Assembly (NCBI RefSeq): GCF_023028225.1
Contig: NZ_CP095482.1
Span: 1,736,001 to 1,800,000 of the forward strand
DNA length: 64,000 nt
Source: Halorientalis litorea
GTDB taxonomy: Archaea; Halobacteriota; Halobacteria; Halobacteriales; Haloarculaceae
Reading direction: 5' to 3'
The notes under the pieces: generated by a model
Told to the model about the DNA's origin: nothing
The model's input: only the letters and a program-made list of their open reading frames with translations
Database searches by the model: none
Translations under genes and position numbers: made by a program
In this document: positions 17,953 through 26,351 of the stretch, piece after piece
Numbering within the stretch: the first letter of the stretch is position 1
Layout: each line of letters opens with the position of its first letter

Positions 17953-19392
17953 ATGACACGGTTCGGGTGGGTACTCTGTCTGGTGGTTCTCGGTGCTGTC
18001 GCCGGTGGCGCGGCGGCCGGGAGTGTGGCGGCCGTCACGGACGACGGTGCTGCCTCGACCGCTGCCGCGAGCGAGCAGACGACGAACGTCTCCATCTCGA
18101 CACTTACCGGGCCACAGCGGTTGTTCGTCGCTGCACGGGAAGCGGAGACAGCGGACGAAATACAGAACGTGTCCACGACGGAATCCGAGGTGGTCTACCC
18201 CCGGGCGACGCTCGTCGTCTTGCTGTCGGCACCCGACCTCCAAACGGCCGTCAGCCGACAGTCCGGTGACGATACGAGCGAACGTCTCCGCTCGCTGCTC
18301 GCGAGCGACCGCGCCGTACTCCGTTCGTCACAGAGTGGGGTGGTCGACACACCGAAGACGCTTGCACTCACCGACAGTGCCGCGACGACGGCGGTGCGAG
18401 TGAACGCCGACATCGTCGCGTTGGCGGTGAACGTTTCGCGCCTGTCGGCGATGCACGACCGGAACGGCAACGGCCTCGCCGACGACGGCGGTACCGCGTC
18501 CGTCCAGCCGCCAGAATCGTATCGACTGCGCTTCACCTACGAGGGCACCACGGCACGGACGGATATCCGGTTCGAAAACCCTTCGGCGACCCTCGCCCCC
18601 ACCACAGAGGGTCCGTTATCGTTTCTCGCGGGCGCAGGCCAGTCAGTGTCCGGCACGACGACGCTCCCCGCCGGCACGAACCTCTCTGTCGTCTTCACGA
18701 CTACCGGCGACCCTTCGTTCGTCCAGACGCGCCGAGCCACGGTCGACGACGATTCGACGTTTACTGCCACGTTCGACCTCTCGGATGCCCCGGCTGGGAC
18801 GAACGTGACCGTCGTCGTCCGCCGTGGCGACCGGACGCTCGGCGGCCGGACGGGGCGAATCGAGACGCCCAGTGCGACCGCACGCGTCCCGTCGCGGGTT
18901 TCGCCGGGAGACATCCTCCGAATCCGAAGCCCTACGTCCTCTCACCCCGGATTCCTCGTCGTCAGGCGAAACACGACGGACGGCGAGATACTCGCGGCTC
19001 GCTCGTTCGGTGCCGGGGAGAGCGAGACACGATTGATTCCGGTGGACCGGTCCGCCGACCGCCTCGTGGTGCAGGCTTATCTCGACATCGACGGGAACGG
19101 GCGACTCGACGCCGACGGCCCTGACCGACTGTTCGACCCCACCGGTCCGCCGCTGGCGACCGTCGACGTCGGCCCGCCGCCACCCGACACGACGACTCGA
19201 ACACGCACCGCGACGCCGATGCCAGAGACCGAGACGACGACCGACACGGCGACTGCGGCCACCGACACCGCGACGCCCACACGACCCGACCGGGGACAGA
19301 CCACCGTCGTCGTCACGCCGACGAGTGGGCCGGGCTTCGGCGTCGGGACGGCCCTCGCGGCACTCGTCCTGTTCCTCCTCGGGCGGCGGTGA
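17953..19392 (+). CDS. PGF-CTERM surface protein with DUF7282-like domain
   Basis: A 479-residue exported protein. An N-terminal signal peptide (hydrophobic LCLVVLGAVAGGAAAG) precedes a Ser/Thr-rich ectodomain with many N-glycosylation sequons (NVS, NLS, NVT). A beta-rich domain near residues 315-400 contains the metal-like loop DIDGNGRLDADG. A Thr/Pro-rich stalk follows (PETETTTDTAT). The C-terminus, SGPGFGVGTALAAL then a hydrophobic helix and GRR, is a PGF-CTERM signal for archaeosortase A processing. It is therefore expected to be lipid-anchored in the S-layer zone. It is monocistronic. Confidence 0.82.
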   Translation: MTRFGWVLCLVVLGAVAGGAAAGSVAAVTDDGAASTAAASEQTTNVSISTLTGPQRLFVAAREAETADEIQNVSTTESEVVYPRATLVVLLSAPDLQTAVSRQSGDDTSERLRSLLASDRAVLRSSQSGVVDTPKTLALTDSAATTAVRVNADIVALAVNVSRLSAMHDRNGNGLADDGGTASVQPPESYRLRFTYEGTTARTDIRFENPSATLAPTTEGPLSFLAGAGQSVSGTTTLPAGTNLSVVFTTTGDPSFVQTRRATVDDDSTFTATFDLSDAPAGTNVTVVVRRGDRTLGGRTGRIETPSATARVPSRVSPGDILRIRSPTSSHPGFLVVRRNTTDGEILAARSFGAGESETRLIPVDRSADRLVVQAYLDIDGNGRLDADGPDRLFDPTGPPLATVDVGPPPPDTTTRTRTATPMPETETTTDTATAATDTATPTRPDRGQTTVVVTPTSGPGFGVGTALAALVLFLLGRR

Positions 19393-19431
19393 GTGGTCCC
19401 GGGTCGCCGCCCGCCTTCGTCCCCGGCTCAC

Positions 19432-19971
19432 TCAGTTCGCCCGCGTGGCGAACTGTTCGCGGACCTTCTCGACTTTCGGCCGGACGTTGGCCGCACAGTA
19501 GGGCTTGTTCGGATGTTTCTCGAAGTAGTTCTGATGCTTCGCCTCCGCCTCGTAGAACGTCTCCAGCGGCTCGACTTCGGTCACGATGGGGTCGTCGTAG
19601 ACGCCCTCTCGCTCCAGTTCGTCGACGAACGCCTCGACAGTCTCGCGTTGGGCTTCGTCGTGGTAGTAGACGGCCGAGCGGTACTGGCTCCCCACGTCAG
19701 GCCCTTCCCTGTCCTTGGTCGTGGGCGTGTGGATGCTGAAGAACACTTCGAGCAAGTCCTCGTACGCCACGATATCGGGGTCGTAGGTTACCTGCACCGC
19801 CTCGGCGTGGCCCGTCGACCCCGAACAGACCTGCCTGTAGGTCGGGTCCTCGACGTGGCCGCCGCAGTAGCCGGACGTGGCCTCGTGGACGCCGTCGAGT
19901 TCTTCGAGTGCCGCCTCGATGCACCAGAAACAGCCACCGGCGAGCGTCGCCCGTTCGTGGTCGTCCGTCAT
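19432..19971 (-). CDS. msrA: peptide methionine-S-sulfoxide reductase MsrA
   Basis: A 179-residue MsrA that repairs methionine sulfoxide. The active site GGCFWCIEAA is at residues ~12-21, followed by the family blocks TSGYCGGH, YDPDIVAYEDLL and GSQYRSAVYYH. A resolving cysteine may be the one in KPYCAANVRPK. ATG 19971 was preferred to 19977 because a cttaac element lies about 26 bases ahead of it, fitting a leaderless start. It converges on the surface-protein gene. Confidence 0.93.
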   Translation of the reverse strand: MTDDHERATLAGGCFWCIEAALEELDGVHEATSGYCGGHVEDPTYRQVCSGSTGHAEAVQVTYDPDIVAYEDLLEVFFSIHTPTTKDREGPDVGSQYRSAVYYHDEAQRETVEAFVDELEREGVYDDPIVTEVEPLETFYEAEAKHQNYFEKHPNKPYCAANVRPKVEKVREQFATRAN

Positions 19972-20012
19972 GCCCATCGGTAGGGGCTGGACGGCGTTAA
20001 GTGCCGCGCCGC

Positions 20013-20702
20013 TCAGTCCACGCGGTCGAGGACCTGCCGTCCGACCGACCGCGTGTACTTCCCGATGTACCGCCGCGCCGAGGTAGACTCCCCGACCGGC
20101 CGCGTCCGACCCGCCGCGAGCGCGTCGAGGATAGCGTCGGCGGAGAGTTCGTCCGCCGTGTCCGGTAGTTCGACCTCGGTGCAGCCACGACCGACCGTCT
20201 CGGGCGTGTGGGCGTCGCTCGCGCCGAGTTGCGGATAATCGTTGCGAGCGGCGAACAGTTTCGCCCGCCGGTTCTGGATACCGGTCATCGACCACGCGTT
20301 GAATACTTCGATGCCATCACACGCCGTGAGGTCCCGCTTCCGGACGCCGTGACGGCTGAGTTGGAAGGGGTGGGGAACAACTGCGAGGCCGCCCTGGTTG
20401 CGGATGCGGGCGACGCTCGTGGCCAACGGCTCACCGACCGGCGGCCGGTCGCGGATTCCGATGCCGAGGACGTGCCCGTCGGCCGTCGACACCTCGACGC
20501 CGGGGACGACGGTCACGTCGTAGCGTTCCTGCAGTGAGACGGCTTCACGCGCGGCGACGGTCGTGTCGTGGTCGGTGATGGCAACGGCGTCGAGCGGACC
20601 GTTGTGACAGTGCGTGAGGAGTTCGCGGACGGACCCGTGCCCGTCGTAGGAGGCTCCCGTGTGGACGTGCGGGTCGAGTTGGATGGTCGCTGTCTCGGTC
20701 AT
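20013..20702 (-). CDS. PHP-domain phosphoesterase
   Basis: A 229-residue PHP-fold metal-dependent phosphoesterase. Metal-binding motifs are DPHVHTGASYDG (HxH), ITDHDT, the PHPF segment near residue 117 and GASDAHTPE (DxH). Archaeal relatives hydrolyse small phosphoesters; the substrate is unclear. The start codon overlaps the stop of the upstream phosphatidyltransferase gene by one base (TGATG), so they form an operon. That context suggests a phosphate-ester step linked to lipid head groups, as an inference only. Confidence 0.85.
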   Translation of the reverse strand: MTETATIQLDPHVHTGASYDGHGSVRELLTHCHNGPLDAVAITDHDTTVAAREAVSLQERYDVTVVPGVEVSTADGHVLGIGIRDRPPVGEPLATSVARIRNQGGLAVVPHPFQLSRHGVRKRDLTACDGIEVFNAWSMTGIQNRRAKLFAARNDYPQLGASDAHTPETVGRGCTEVELPDTADELSADAILDALAAGRTRPVGESTSARRYIGKYTRSVGRQVLDRVD

Positions 20703-21409
20703 CAACTGCCCCCAATCCACCCGAGTGCCAACGACAGGCTCAGGGCGGCCGCGGTCAGCGCGAGTCCGCCCGCGAGCAGGTGGCCGGTCCACGTCTTGTA
20801 GCTCTTGTATCCCGAGACCATCAGCGGACAGGTGAGGAGGATGGGTACGGCAGCCAGCCACCCGTTCCACGCGGCGACGAACACGTCGAGGTAGTACGTG
20901 AGCAGGACGGCGAAGTTGACGTGGACGACGGTGAACCCGACGTAGTAGCTCTCTCCCTCGGACTCACCGAAGCCGTCACTCGCGTGTCGAACGAGGCGGA
21001 GACCGCCGAACGCGAGGATGGCGAACCCGACGAACACGGTCATCCACACGGACGGCGAGAGCGCGACGTGATAGAGGAGTGCCCCGGTCACGAGGTACGC
21101 GAACACGTCGATGAACGAGTCGACCTGTCGCCCGAACGGCGACGAGAGGCCGTTCGCACGGGCGTAGTACCCGTCGAGTTTGTCGAACACGAAGGCACCG
21201 AACATCACGAGCACGGCCACGTCGACTGCTCCGCGCAGGAACAACACCGCACTCGACCACGCGAACAACAACGCGACGAGACTCAAGTAGTCGGCACCCG
21301 TCAACCGCCCGAACAACTGCATTCCAACTGAACTGTCCCAACGGCGTTCCATCTGCGTGACGACTACCTCGGGGAGTGCCCATCCGGATGGACTGGTTTC
21401 GTCGGACAT
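20702..21409 (-). CDS. CDP-alcohol phosphatidyltransferase family membrane enzyme
   Basis: A 235-residue integral membrane enzyme with about six helices. The CDP-OH-P motif DGx2ARx8Gx3Dx3D is complete, from DGYYARANG through FGRQVDSFID. It transfers a phosphatidyl-type group from a CDP-lipid to an alcohol. In archaea this gives archaetidylserine or archaetidyl-inositol/glycerol phosphate; serine synthase (PssA) is the usual annotation. The acceptor cannot be assigned. It heads the operon with the PHP gene, behind an extremely AT-rich promoter zone. Confidence 0.85.
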   Translation of the reverse strand: MSDETSPSGWALPEVVVTQMERRWDSSVGMQLFGRLTGADYLSLVALLFAWSSAVLFLRGAVDVAVLVMFGAFVFDKLDGYYARANGLSSPFGRQVDSFIDVFAYLVTGALLYHVALSPSVWMTVFVGFAILAFGGLRLVRHASDGFGESEGESYYVGFTVVHVNFAVLLTYYLDVFVAAWNGWLAAVPILLTCPLMVSGYKSYKTWTGHLLAGGLALTAAALSLSLALGWIGGS

Positions 21410-21424
21410 GTCCTCACTCGCTCG

Positions 21425-21490
21425 TTCCGGCCGAAAATATATAATTCCCCATTATATAAATATATGTAGAAGATTATATTTACACGGACC
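21425..21490 (-). promoter_or_regulatory. AT-rich promoter zone of the phosphatidyltransferase-PHP operon
   Basis: About 50 bases of nearly pure A/T, including overlapping TATA-like elements (ttatataaatatat and aaaatatataat), stand out in a GC-rich genome. The zone lies immediately upstream of the minus-strand start at 21409 and downstream of the GNAT stop. Confidence 0.6.
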
Positions 21491-21491
21491 G

Positions 21492-22091
21492 CTACGCACT
21501 GGGGGTGAGGTGTCGGTGGCGGTGGCGTTCCCAGCCACCGATGCCGGCACTGCTGAACCGTTCGGTCGGTCGAAACCCGAGGCCGCGAAAGGCCGCCCGA
21601 GACGGAAGGTTGTCCGGGGCGACGAGCGCGCTGATGCGTTCGGCACCGAGTTCGTCGGCGGCGGCCGCCACCGCCCGTGCGATTATCGCCGTCCCGATAC
21701 CGCACTCCCGTTCCGCGGGGACGACGAAGAGCCGCCAGAGGTACGCCCCGGACAACGCCACTCGCCTGTCGAGTTCCGGCACGTACACCGGCCGATTGCT
21801 GAGACAGCAGTACCCGACTGCCTCACCGTCCCGCTCGGCGCGTACGAGGACATCCTCGGGTGACAGCGGTGCGTCCGCCAACCGGTCCGGTACCCACGTG
21901 TCGGCGGGCACGATGTCGAGGCGGACGCCCTGGGGATACTGTGGCGTGGTATCGCCGGCCGCCCGCTCGAACCGGTCCAGCTGTGCGACGAAGACACCGG
22001 CGTCGGCCAGTCTGTGGGCGAGCCGGCGGACGGCCGCGTGGCGGGTCACGCGCCAGAGTCCCGACCGAACCAGCAGGGACGTGCGAGCCAT
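21492..22091 (-). CDS. GNAT-family acetyltransferase
   Basis: A 199-residue protein. The N-terminal ~60 residues are basic and unassigned. The C-terminal GNAT domain shows strand-loop YLWRLFVVPAERECGIGTAII (acetyl-CoA binding RxxGxG-like, with C replacing the usual second position) and a C-terminal VAPDNLPSRAAFRGLGF motif. The substrate is unknown. It is divergent from the membrane hydrolase gene at 22203, with about 110 bp between them. Confidence 0.8.
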   Translation of the reverse strand: MARTSLLVRSGLWRVTRHAAVRRLAHRLADAGVFVAQLDRFERAAGDTTPQYPQGVRLDIVPADTWVPDRLADAPLSPEDVLVRAERDGEAVGYCCLSNRPVYVPELDRRVALSGAYLWRLFVVPAERECGIGTAIIARAVAAAADELGAERISALVAPDNLPSRAAFRGLGFRPTERFSSAGIGGWERHRHRHLTPSA

Positions 22092-22202
22092 ACGGCGACG
22101 TTCGTCGTCGCCCTACATTGCGGTTGCGAGCCGATACCGAATCCCCAACAGAACGTACCCATCGATAGTGCTATAGAGGACCAGTCCGTTGAAATGATAG
22201 CC

Positions 22203-22772
22203 ATGATGACGCCGACTCACGCCTTCGTCGGCGCGCTCCTCGGCGCGACGACAGTGCTGTTCGCGCCGTCCCTCACGCCGACTGCCGTCGTCGTCGGGTT
22301 CGTCGGTGGTGCCCTCCCGGATATCGACTTGCTGGCGACTCACCGTCGCTCCACACACTATCCCGTCTACGCGACGGCCGCGGCCCTCCCCGTGATGGCC
22401 GCTGTCGCCGTCGCTCCGTCGCCGGCCGGTGTCCTCTTCGCCGTCTTCCTCGCCAGTGCGGCCACACACGCTCTCATGGACGCCCTCGGCGGTGGCGTCG
22501 AGGTGCGGCCGTGGGAGGCCACCTCCGAGAAGGGCGTGTTCAACCACGCGACCGGCCGCTGGATAGTCCCGCGCCGGTGGGTCCGCTACGCCGGTGCCCC
22601 GGAGGACCTCGCGCTGGCGGTGCTGTGCTGCCTCCCGACTCTGCTCGTGGTCAGTGGCCGACTTCGCCTCGCCCTGCTCGCAGTCCTCTGTTGTTCCGGG
22701 CTGTTCACCGCCGTCCGCCGTCGGCTGTCTGGCCTCACGGAGCGTCTCTTCGCCGACGCCGCCGACGCCTGA
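22203..22772 (+). CDS. YdjM-like membrane-bound metal-dependent hydrolase
   Basis: A 189-residue membrane protein starting MMTPTHAFVGALLGA. The N-terminal PTH motif, the GALPDIDLL motif and the THALMDALGGG motif are those of the LexA-regulated/YdjM metal-dependent hydrolase family (DUF457-like). About four helices are present. Three ATGs (22194, 22203, 22206) are possible; a ctatag element at about 22171 places a transcription start near 22200. Its stop is 1 bp from the convergent DUF6114 stop. Confidence 0.8.
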   Translation: MMTPTHAFVGALLGATTVLFAPSLTPTAVVVGFVGGALPDIDLLATHRRSTHYPVYATAAALPVMAAVAVAPSPAGVLFAVFLASAATHALMDALGGGVEVRPWEATSEKGVFNHATGRWIVPRRWVRYAGAPEDLALAVLCCLPTLLVVSGRLRLALLAVLCCSGLFTAVRRRLSGLTERLFADAADA

Positions 22773-22773
22773 C

Positions 22774-23190
22774 TCATTCCTCGTCCTCTCGCTCCCACGC
22801 CCACACCGCGACGCCGCCGTGGATGCCGAGCAACATTCCTATCAGGAGACCGCCGAGCGCGGTGAGCAGCGACAACAGGGCCATCGCCGTCCCGACGATG
22901 CCGACGATAGACGACTCCTCGGGCATCGCCAGCGCGGCGATACCGGACAGCACCATCAACAGCGCGACGACCAGCCCGATGCTCGTGTAGGCACCGCCGA
23001 TGAGCAGCAGGTCACGGGCGTACCCACCGGAGACGTACGTGACCATCAGCCCGCCGAGAATCAGGAGGACGCCGCCGCCGAACGGTCGTCCCCGTCGCCA
23101 CCGGTTGGCACGCGCGAGCCGTCGTCGACTCACGGTCGAAACGGCCGCCAGTAGCCCGTTTCCGTGGCTGTGCGTGTCGCCGTCGCTCAT
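22774..23190 (-). CDS. DUF6114 family membrane protein, copy C
   Basis: A 138-residue membrane protein with about four helices after a basic N-terminus. It has the DUF6114 pattern RRGRPFGGGVLLILGGL at residues ~32-48, a central MVLSGIAAL segment, IVGIVGTAMALLSLLTALGG and the terminal GGLLIGMLLGIHGGVAVWAW. Actinobacteria carry the same family next to DUF6230 genes. Its start overlaps the stop of the DUF6230-PA14 gene by 4 nt, so the pair is probably co-translated. Function unknown; a membrane partner for the secreted protein is the simplest idea. Confidence 0.82.
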   Translation of the reverse strand: MSDGDTHSHGNGLLAAVSTVSRRRLARANRWRRGRPFGGGVLLILGGLMVTYVSGGYARDLLLIGGAYTSIGLVVALLMVLSGIAALAMPEESSIVGIVGTAMALLSLLTALGGLLIGMLLGIHGGVAVWAWEREDEE

Positions 23191-24851
23191 GTGAACTGAT
23201 ACTCGAACGTTCCGTCGTCGTTGGGGTCGTACTGGACGCCGAGTTGGACGCTCGCCAGCGGGACGGAGTCGGCCGCGAGGTAGTGTGACTGGATTTTGAC
23301 TGTCCCGAGTGTCAGCCCGTCCTGCCCCGCCGACGCGTTCAAATCGACCAGCGACCGCGTGGGATCAGCCGGCGACCCGGGACCAGTGGCGACACGGAGT
23401 TGCCGTCTCGAGTCGGGGTCCTGTCGCTCGTCGGCGATGAAACCGTTGAACGTCGAGGTGTCGGCCCGGAGCGACGAGGCCTTGAACAGAAGCTGGTTCG
23501 TGTTGAACGTGTTCCCGCCGTTCAGGCGTATCTGTGCGGTCCCACTGAGCCCGGGAAGCCCGCTCACGTCGATGTCCTTCGTCAGCACGATGTTACTGAA
23601 CTCGACCTGTGACAGTTCGAGGATGAGCGTGGGGTACTGTTCCGAAGTCTGGGTCGACTCACAGGGCAAGTCCGACAGTGCCGACGCCGGAATCTGCTGT
23701 TGCGTATCCGTCCCACCCGTTGGTGGACCCGCCCACGTTACGTCGAGTGACTGGCCACCGATGCCTTGGAAGTAGTCGACCCTGATGCTGTGTTCGCCAC
23801 TTTCCAGACTCGTGAGGCCGAACTCCGTTTCTGCGGCGTGGTTACCGCCATTATCGACCACAAGCTCTTCGTCGACGAACAGTTGACTTCCGTCGTCGGA
23901 CGTGGTCGTGAAGTTGTACGTACCACTGGTCGGGACATCGAGACACTTCCGGAACCGGAGCCCGTAGTTGTTGCTTCTCCTTCTGAGGCTGATGTCGTTG
24001 AGGCTGGTCGTATTACCGACTTCGGCGAGGTTGTACCGACCGAACGACGGCATTCCCTCGATGACGCGCTCGAACGTCCCCGACTCGTAGTACCGGTAGC
24101 TCGGGTCCCTCACTGTGTCGTAGGAGAGGACGGAACTGTCGAGTGAGGTTCTCTGGCTGTTGGTATCGGGCCCGGAGTACTCGGCTAGGAGGGACTGTCC
24201 GCCCGTCCCCTCGAAGTAATCTACTCGGATATCGTATGTTCCTGGTGAGAGAGATATGGTGTCGGATGTCTCGGGGGGAGTCCTCCCGTCAGATTCGTAC
24301 CCGTTCGCATCGACCAAGAGATTTCCGTCGATGTAGAGTTGACTCCCGTCGTCGGAATCGAGGTAGAACGTGTAGGTTCCGCCGTTCTGAATCTCGATCT
24401 CCTGCTCCATCCGGAGGGCGAACTCGTCACCCTTGTTTGCAGGAAGATTATTTATGTTAAGATTAGAGCCCGACCTGACGTAGTTCGAGTCGGCGTAGTT
24501 CGGCATACACGCGAACGTGTCTGGGTTCGTCGTGTCTTGGCCACATCCGCTCGCGCTACTAAATAACCCGGTAGAAACCTCTTGGTGGTAATCTCCCCGG
24601 TAGAGCTCATAGTTCGGTTGCTCGACGTCGACGCTTCGCGAGGCAGGGCCGCTCCCACTCGATGTCGGGGAGACGCCGGGGTGAATGTACACGTCCTGTG
24701 CAGTCACTTGGTTGGCCTCGACGGTGAACCCGCCGACCCCAGCGATCGGATACGCTACGACCGTCCCCAGATACAACGTGCTGAGGACGATGAGTACGAG
24801 TACGCTGTACGCCACCGCAGTCCCCAGTGCGAGCTTCTTCTTGTTGTACAT
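23187..24851 (-). CDS. DUF6230 surface protein with two inserted PA14 domains, copy C
   Basis: A 554-residue membrane-anchored exported protein. A basic start MYNKKK precedes one hydrophobic helix (residues ~8-35), then AGVGGFTVEANQVTAQDVYI opens the DUF6230 domain. At residues ~80-227 and ~252-376 the fold is interrupted by two PA14-like modules, each with YxDSDDGSQL/TSDDGSQL and a closing IRVDYFxGxGGQSL. DUF6230 resumes at ~406 (LILELSQVEFSNIVL) and ends with KIQSHYLAADS and the acidic DPNDDG loop. PA14 modules usually bind carbohydrate. It is first in a pair with the DUF6114 gene. Confidence 0.82.
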   Translation of the reverse strand: MYNKKKLALGTAVAYSVLVLIVLSTLYLGTVVAYPIAGVGGFTVEANQVTAQDVYIHPGVSPTSSGSGPASRSVDVEQPNYELYRGDYHQEVSTGLFSSASGCGQDTTNPDTFACMPNYADSNYVRSGSNLNINNLPANKGDEFALRMEQEIEIQNGGTYTFYLDSDDGSQLYIDGNLLVDANGYESDGRTPPETSDTISLSPGTYDIRVDYFEGTGGQSLLAEYSGPDTNSQRTSLDSSVLSYDTVRDPSYRYYESGTFERVIEGMPSFGRYNLAEVGNTTSLNDISLRRRSNNYGLRFRKCLDVPTSGTYNFTTTSDDGSQLFVDEELVVDNGGNHAAETEFGLTSLESGEHSIRVDYFQGIGGQSLDVTWAGPPTGGTDTQQQIPASALSDLPCESTQTSEQYPTLILELSQVEFSNIVLTKDIDVSGLPGLSGTAQIRLNGGNTFNTNQLLFKASSLRADTSTFNGFIADERQDPDSRRQLRVATGPGSPADPTRSLVDLNASAGQDGLTLGTVKIQSHYLAADSVPLASVQLGVQYDPNDDGTFEYQFT

Positions 24852-24907
24852 GTTAGCTTGTCCCCCCGAGAGTCGGTTCGCCGTCGATGTGTAGACACAC
24901 TGTCTTG

Positions 24908-24920
24908 AAGTATTTTTGTC
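24908..24920 (-). promoter_or_regulatory. TATA-like element of the copy C pair
   Basis: In the 111 bp between copies B and C, the minus strand carries acaaaaatact about 60 bases upstream of the DUF6230-PA14 start. It is the only AT-rich stretch there. It suggests that copy C has its own promoter with a ~35 nt leader. Confidence 0.45.
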
Positions 24921-24962
24921 CCGTTTGCTGGCCGAACAGTCGGTGAGCCGACGCCAGCCCGT

Positions 24963-25466
24963 TCATTGTGCCACCTCGTCCGTCGGTAGGCCGTCTTCCG
25001 TCCTGTCCCGCTGTTCTTCGTCGGTCCACGCGACACAGAGGCTTCCCCCGACGACCCCCAACATCGTTCCGACGAGGAAGCCACCGAGCGTCCCGACGAG
25101 TGACAGCAACGAACAGACCGACCCTGCGACGCCGAACAGCGTCGACCGCACGGGCCGCGTCACGGCACCGATGCCCGAGACGCCGACGAGTACGGCACAG
25201 AGCATCCCGAACGAGGCCCGGCCGCCACTGAGCGTCACCCGCTGGAGTGCGATAACCGTCGGCATGTAGCCGATGACGACTGCACCCAGTATCATCACCA
25301 CACCGCCAGCGACCGGCCGGTGTCGTCGCCACTCCCGGAACCGGTCGCGCCTGTCGGCTACTCTGTCGGTAACCGGTGAGAGTGTACGACTGACCGCCCG
25401 GAGTCGCTCCGCTCCCAGCACACGCGTGGCGAGCGACCGGAGTGTTTCGGCGAGTCGTGACTTCAT
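24963..25466 (-). CDS. DUF6114 family membrane protein, copy B
   Basis: A 167-residue membrane protein. A ~45-residue charged N-terminus is followed by the DUF6114 core: FREWRRHRPVAGGVVMILG, then helices around residues 50-145 with TLFGVAGSVCSLLSLVGTLG and FLVGTMLGVVGGSLCVAWT. The tail is acidic. Relative to copy C the cytoplasmic N-terminus is longer. Its ATG overlaps the stop of the DUF6230 copy B gene by one base (TAATG). This is the copy that most resembles the actinobacterial proteins. Confidence 0.85.
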   Translation of the reverse strand: MKSRLAETLRSLATRVLGAERLRAVSRTLSPVTDRVADRRDRFREWRRHRPVAGGVVMILGAVVIGYMPTVIALQRVTLSGGRASFGMLCAVLVGVSGIGAVTRPVRSTLFGVAGSVCSLLSLVGTLGGFLVGTMLGVVGGSLCVAWTDEEQRDRTEDGLPTDEVAQ

Positions 25467-26140
25467 TATTGGAGTGTCGCTATCGGGTCCCCGTTCGAGT
25501 CGTAGTACTCGACGCCGACGATGAGTCCGTCGAGGGTGAGACTCGCGGTGGTCAGGTAGTGTGTTCTGATGTTTGCGTCGGTAATCGTAATGCCCGCCTC
25601 GTTGGGCCCGGGACCGGTGATGGTGACCTCCTGTGCCGTCGCTGGGTCGATGTTGTCGAGGTCGGACGCGTCGTTTCCTGCTGTCACGTTCAGCTTTCTG
25701 CTCGCGTCGGTCGTCGGCGTCTCGCGTATCTGGAGCCCCCTGAACGTCGACCCGGACGCGTTGAACGACGAGGTCTTCAGGAGCGTCTGGCCCAGTTCTA
25801 CCTGGTTCCCGGCCGGTTGTGTCACGACGAGACGTGCTTCCCCACCCATACCGAGGGGGTCGTCGATACGCTTTGTCAGCCGGAGGTCCGTTATCGTCGC
25901 ACTGTCCAACTCCAAGTGAAGGAGCGGATAGTCCGAAACGCTACTCCCGGTCACTGGACCGCTGTCGGGGTAAATCAGTACGTTTTCCGCCTCGACAGTA
26001 CTGGCCTCGACGGTGAACCCACCGACGCCCCCGATGAGCGCGGCGTTCGCCGCGCCGACGCTCATCATGACCAACAACGTCAGTGCGACGGCTGCCGTAC
26101 ACAACCCGAGAGCCGTTGCGAGCATCCGCTTGCGATACAT
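25466..26140 (-). CDS. DUF6230 surface protein, copy B
   Basis: A 224-residue exported protein, start MYRKRM chosen to match copies A and C, although GTG codons occur three positions upstream. There is one hydrophobic helix (residues ~8-32), then GGVGGFTVEASTVEAENVLIYP. Beta-rich ectodomain blocks follow: LLHLELDSATITDLRLTKRI, LLKTSSFNASGSTFRGLQI and near the end ANIRTHYLTTASLTLDG, closing with DSNGD. It is the minimal form of the domain without insertion. A GGAGAG-like sequence lies about 12 bases before the ATG. Function unknown. Confidence 0.82.
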   Translation of the reverse strand: MYRKRMLATALGLCTAAVALTLLVMMSVGAANAALIGGVGGFTVEASTVEAENVLIYPDSGPVTGSSVSDYPLLHLELDSATITDLRLTKRIDDPLGMGGEARLVVTQPAGNQVELGQTLLKTSSFNASGSTFRGLQIRETPTTDASRKLNVTAGNDASDLDNIDPATAQEVTITGPGPNEAGITITDANIRTHYLTTASLTLDGLIVGVEYYDSNGDPIATLQ

Positions 26141-26351
26141 GCTCACCACTCTCCTCCCTTTCCACGCCCCTCCGGCCGACCGTCGGCCCGTGGAACGCGT
26201 ACCGTAGCGTCGACTCTGTTTGTCCTACCCCGTGGTTTACCGAACAGACAAGTGGCGTTTGCACGCCAGTGCCGCTGTGAAACAGCCACTCGGTCCCCGG
26301 GCGGTGACTGACCTTGGCATAGCGGTTCGTAGCTGACGTTGCAGGACATGG

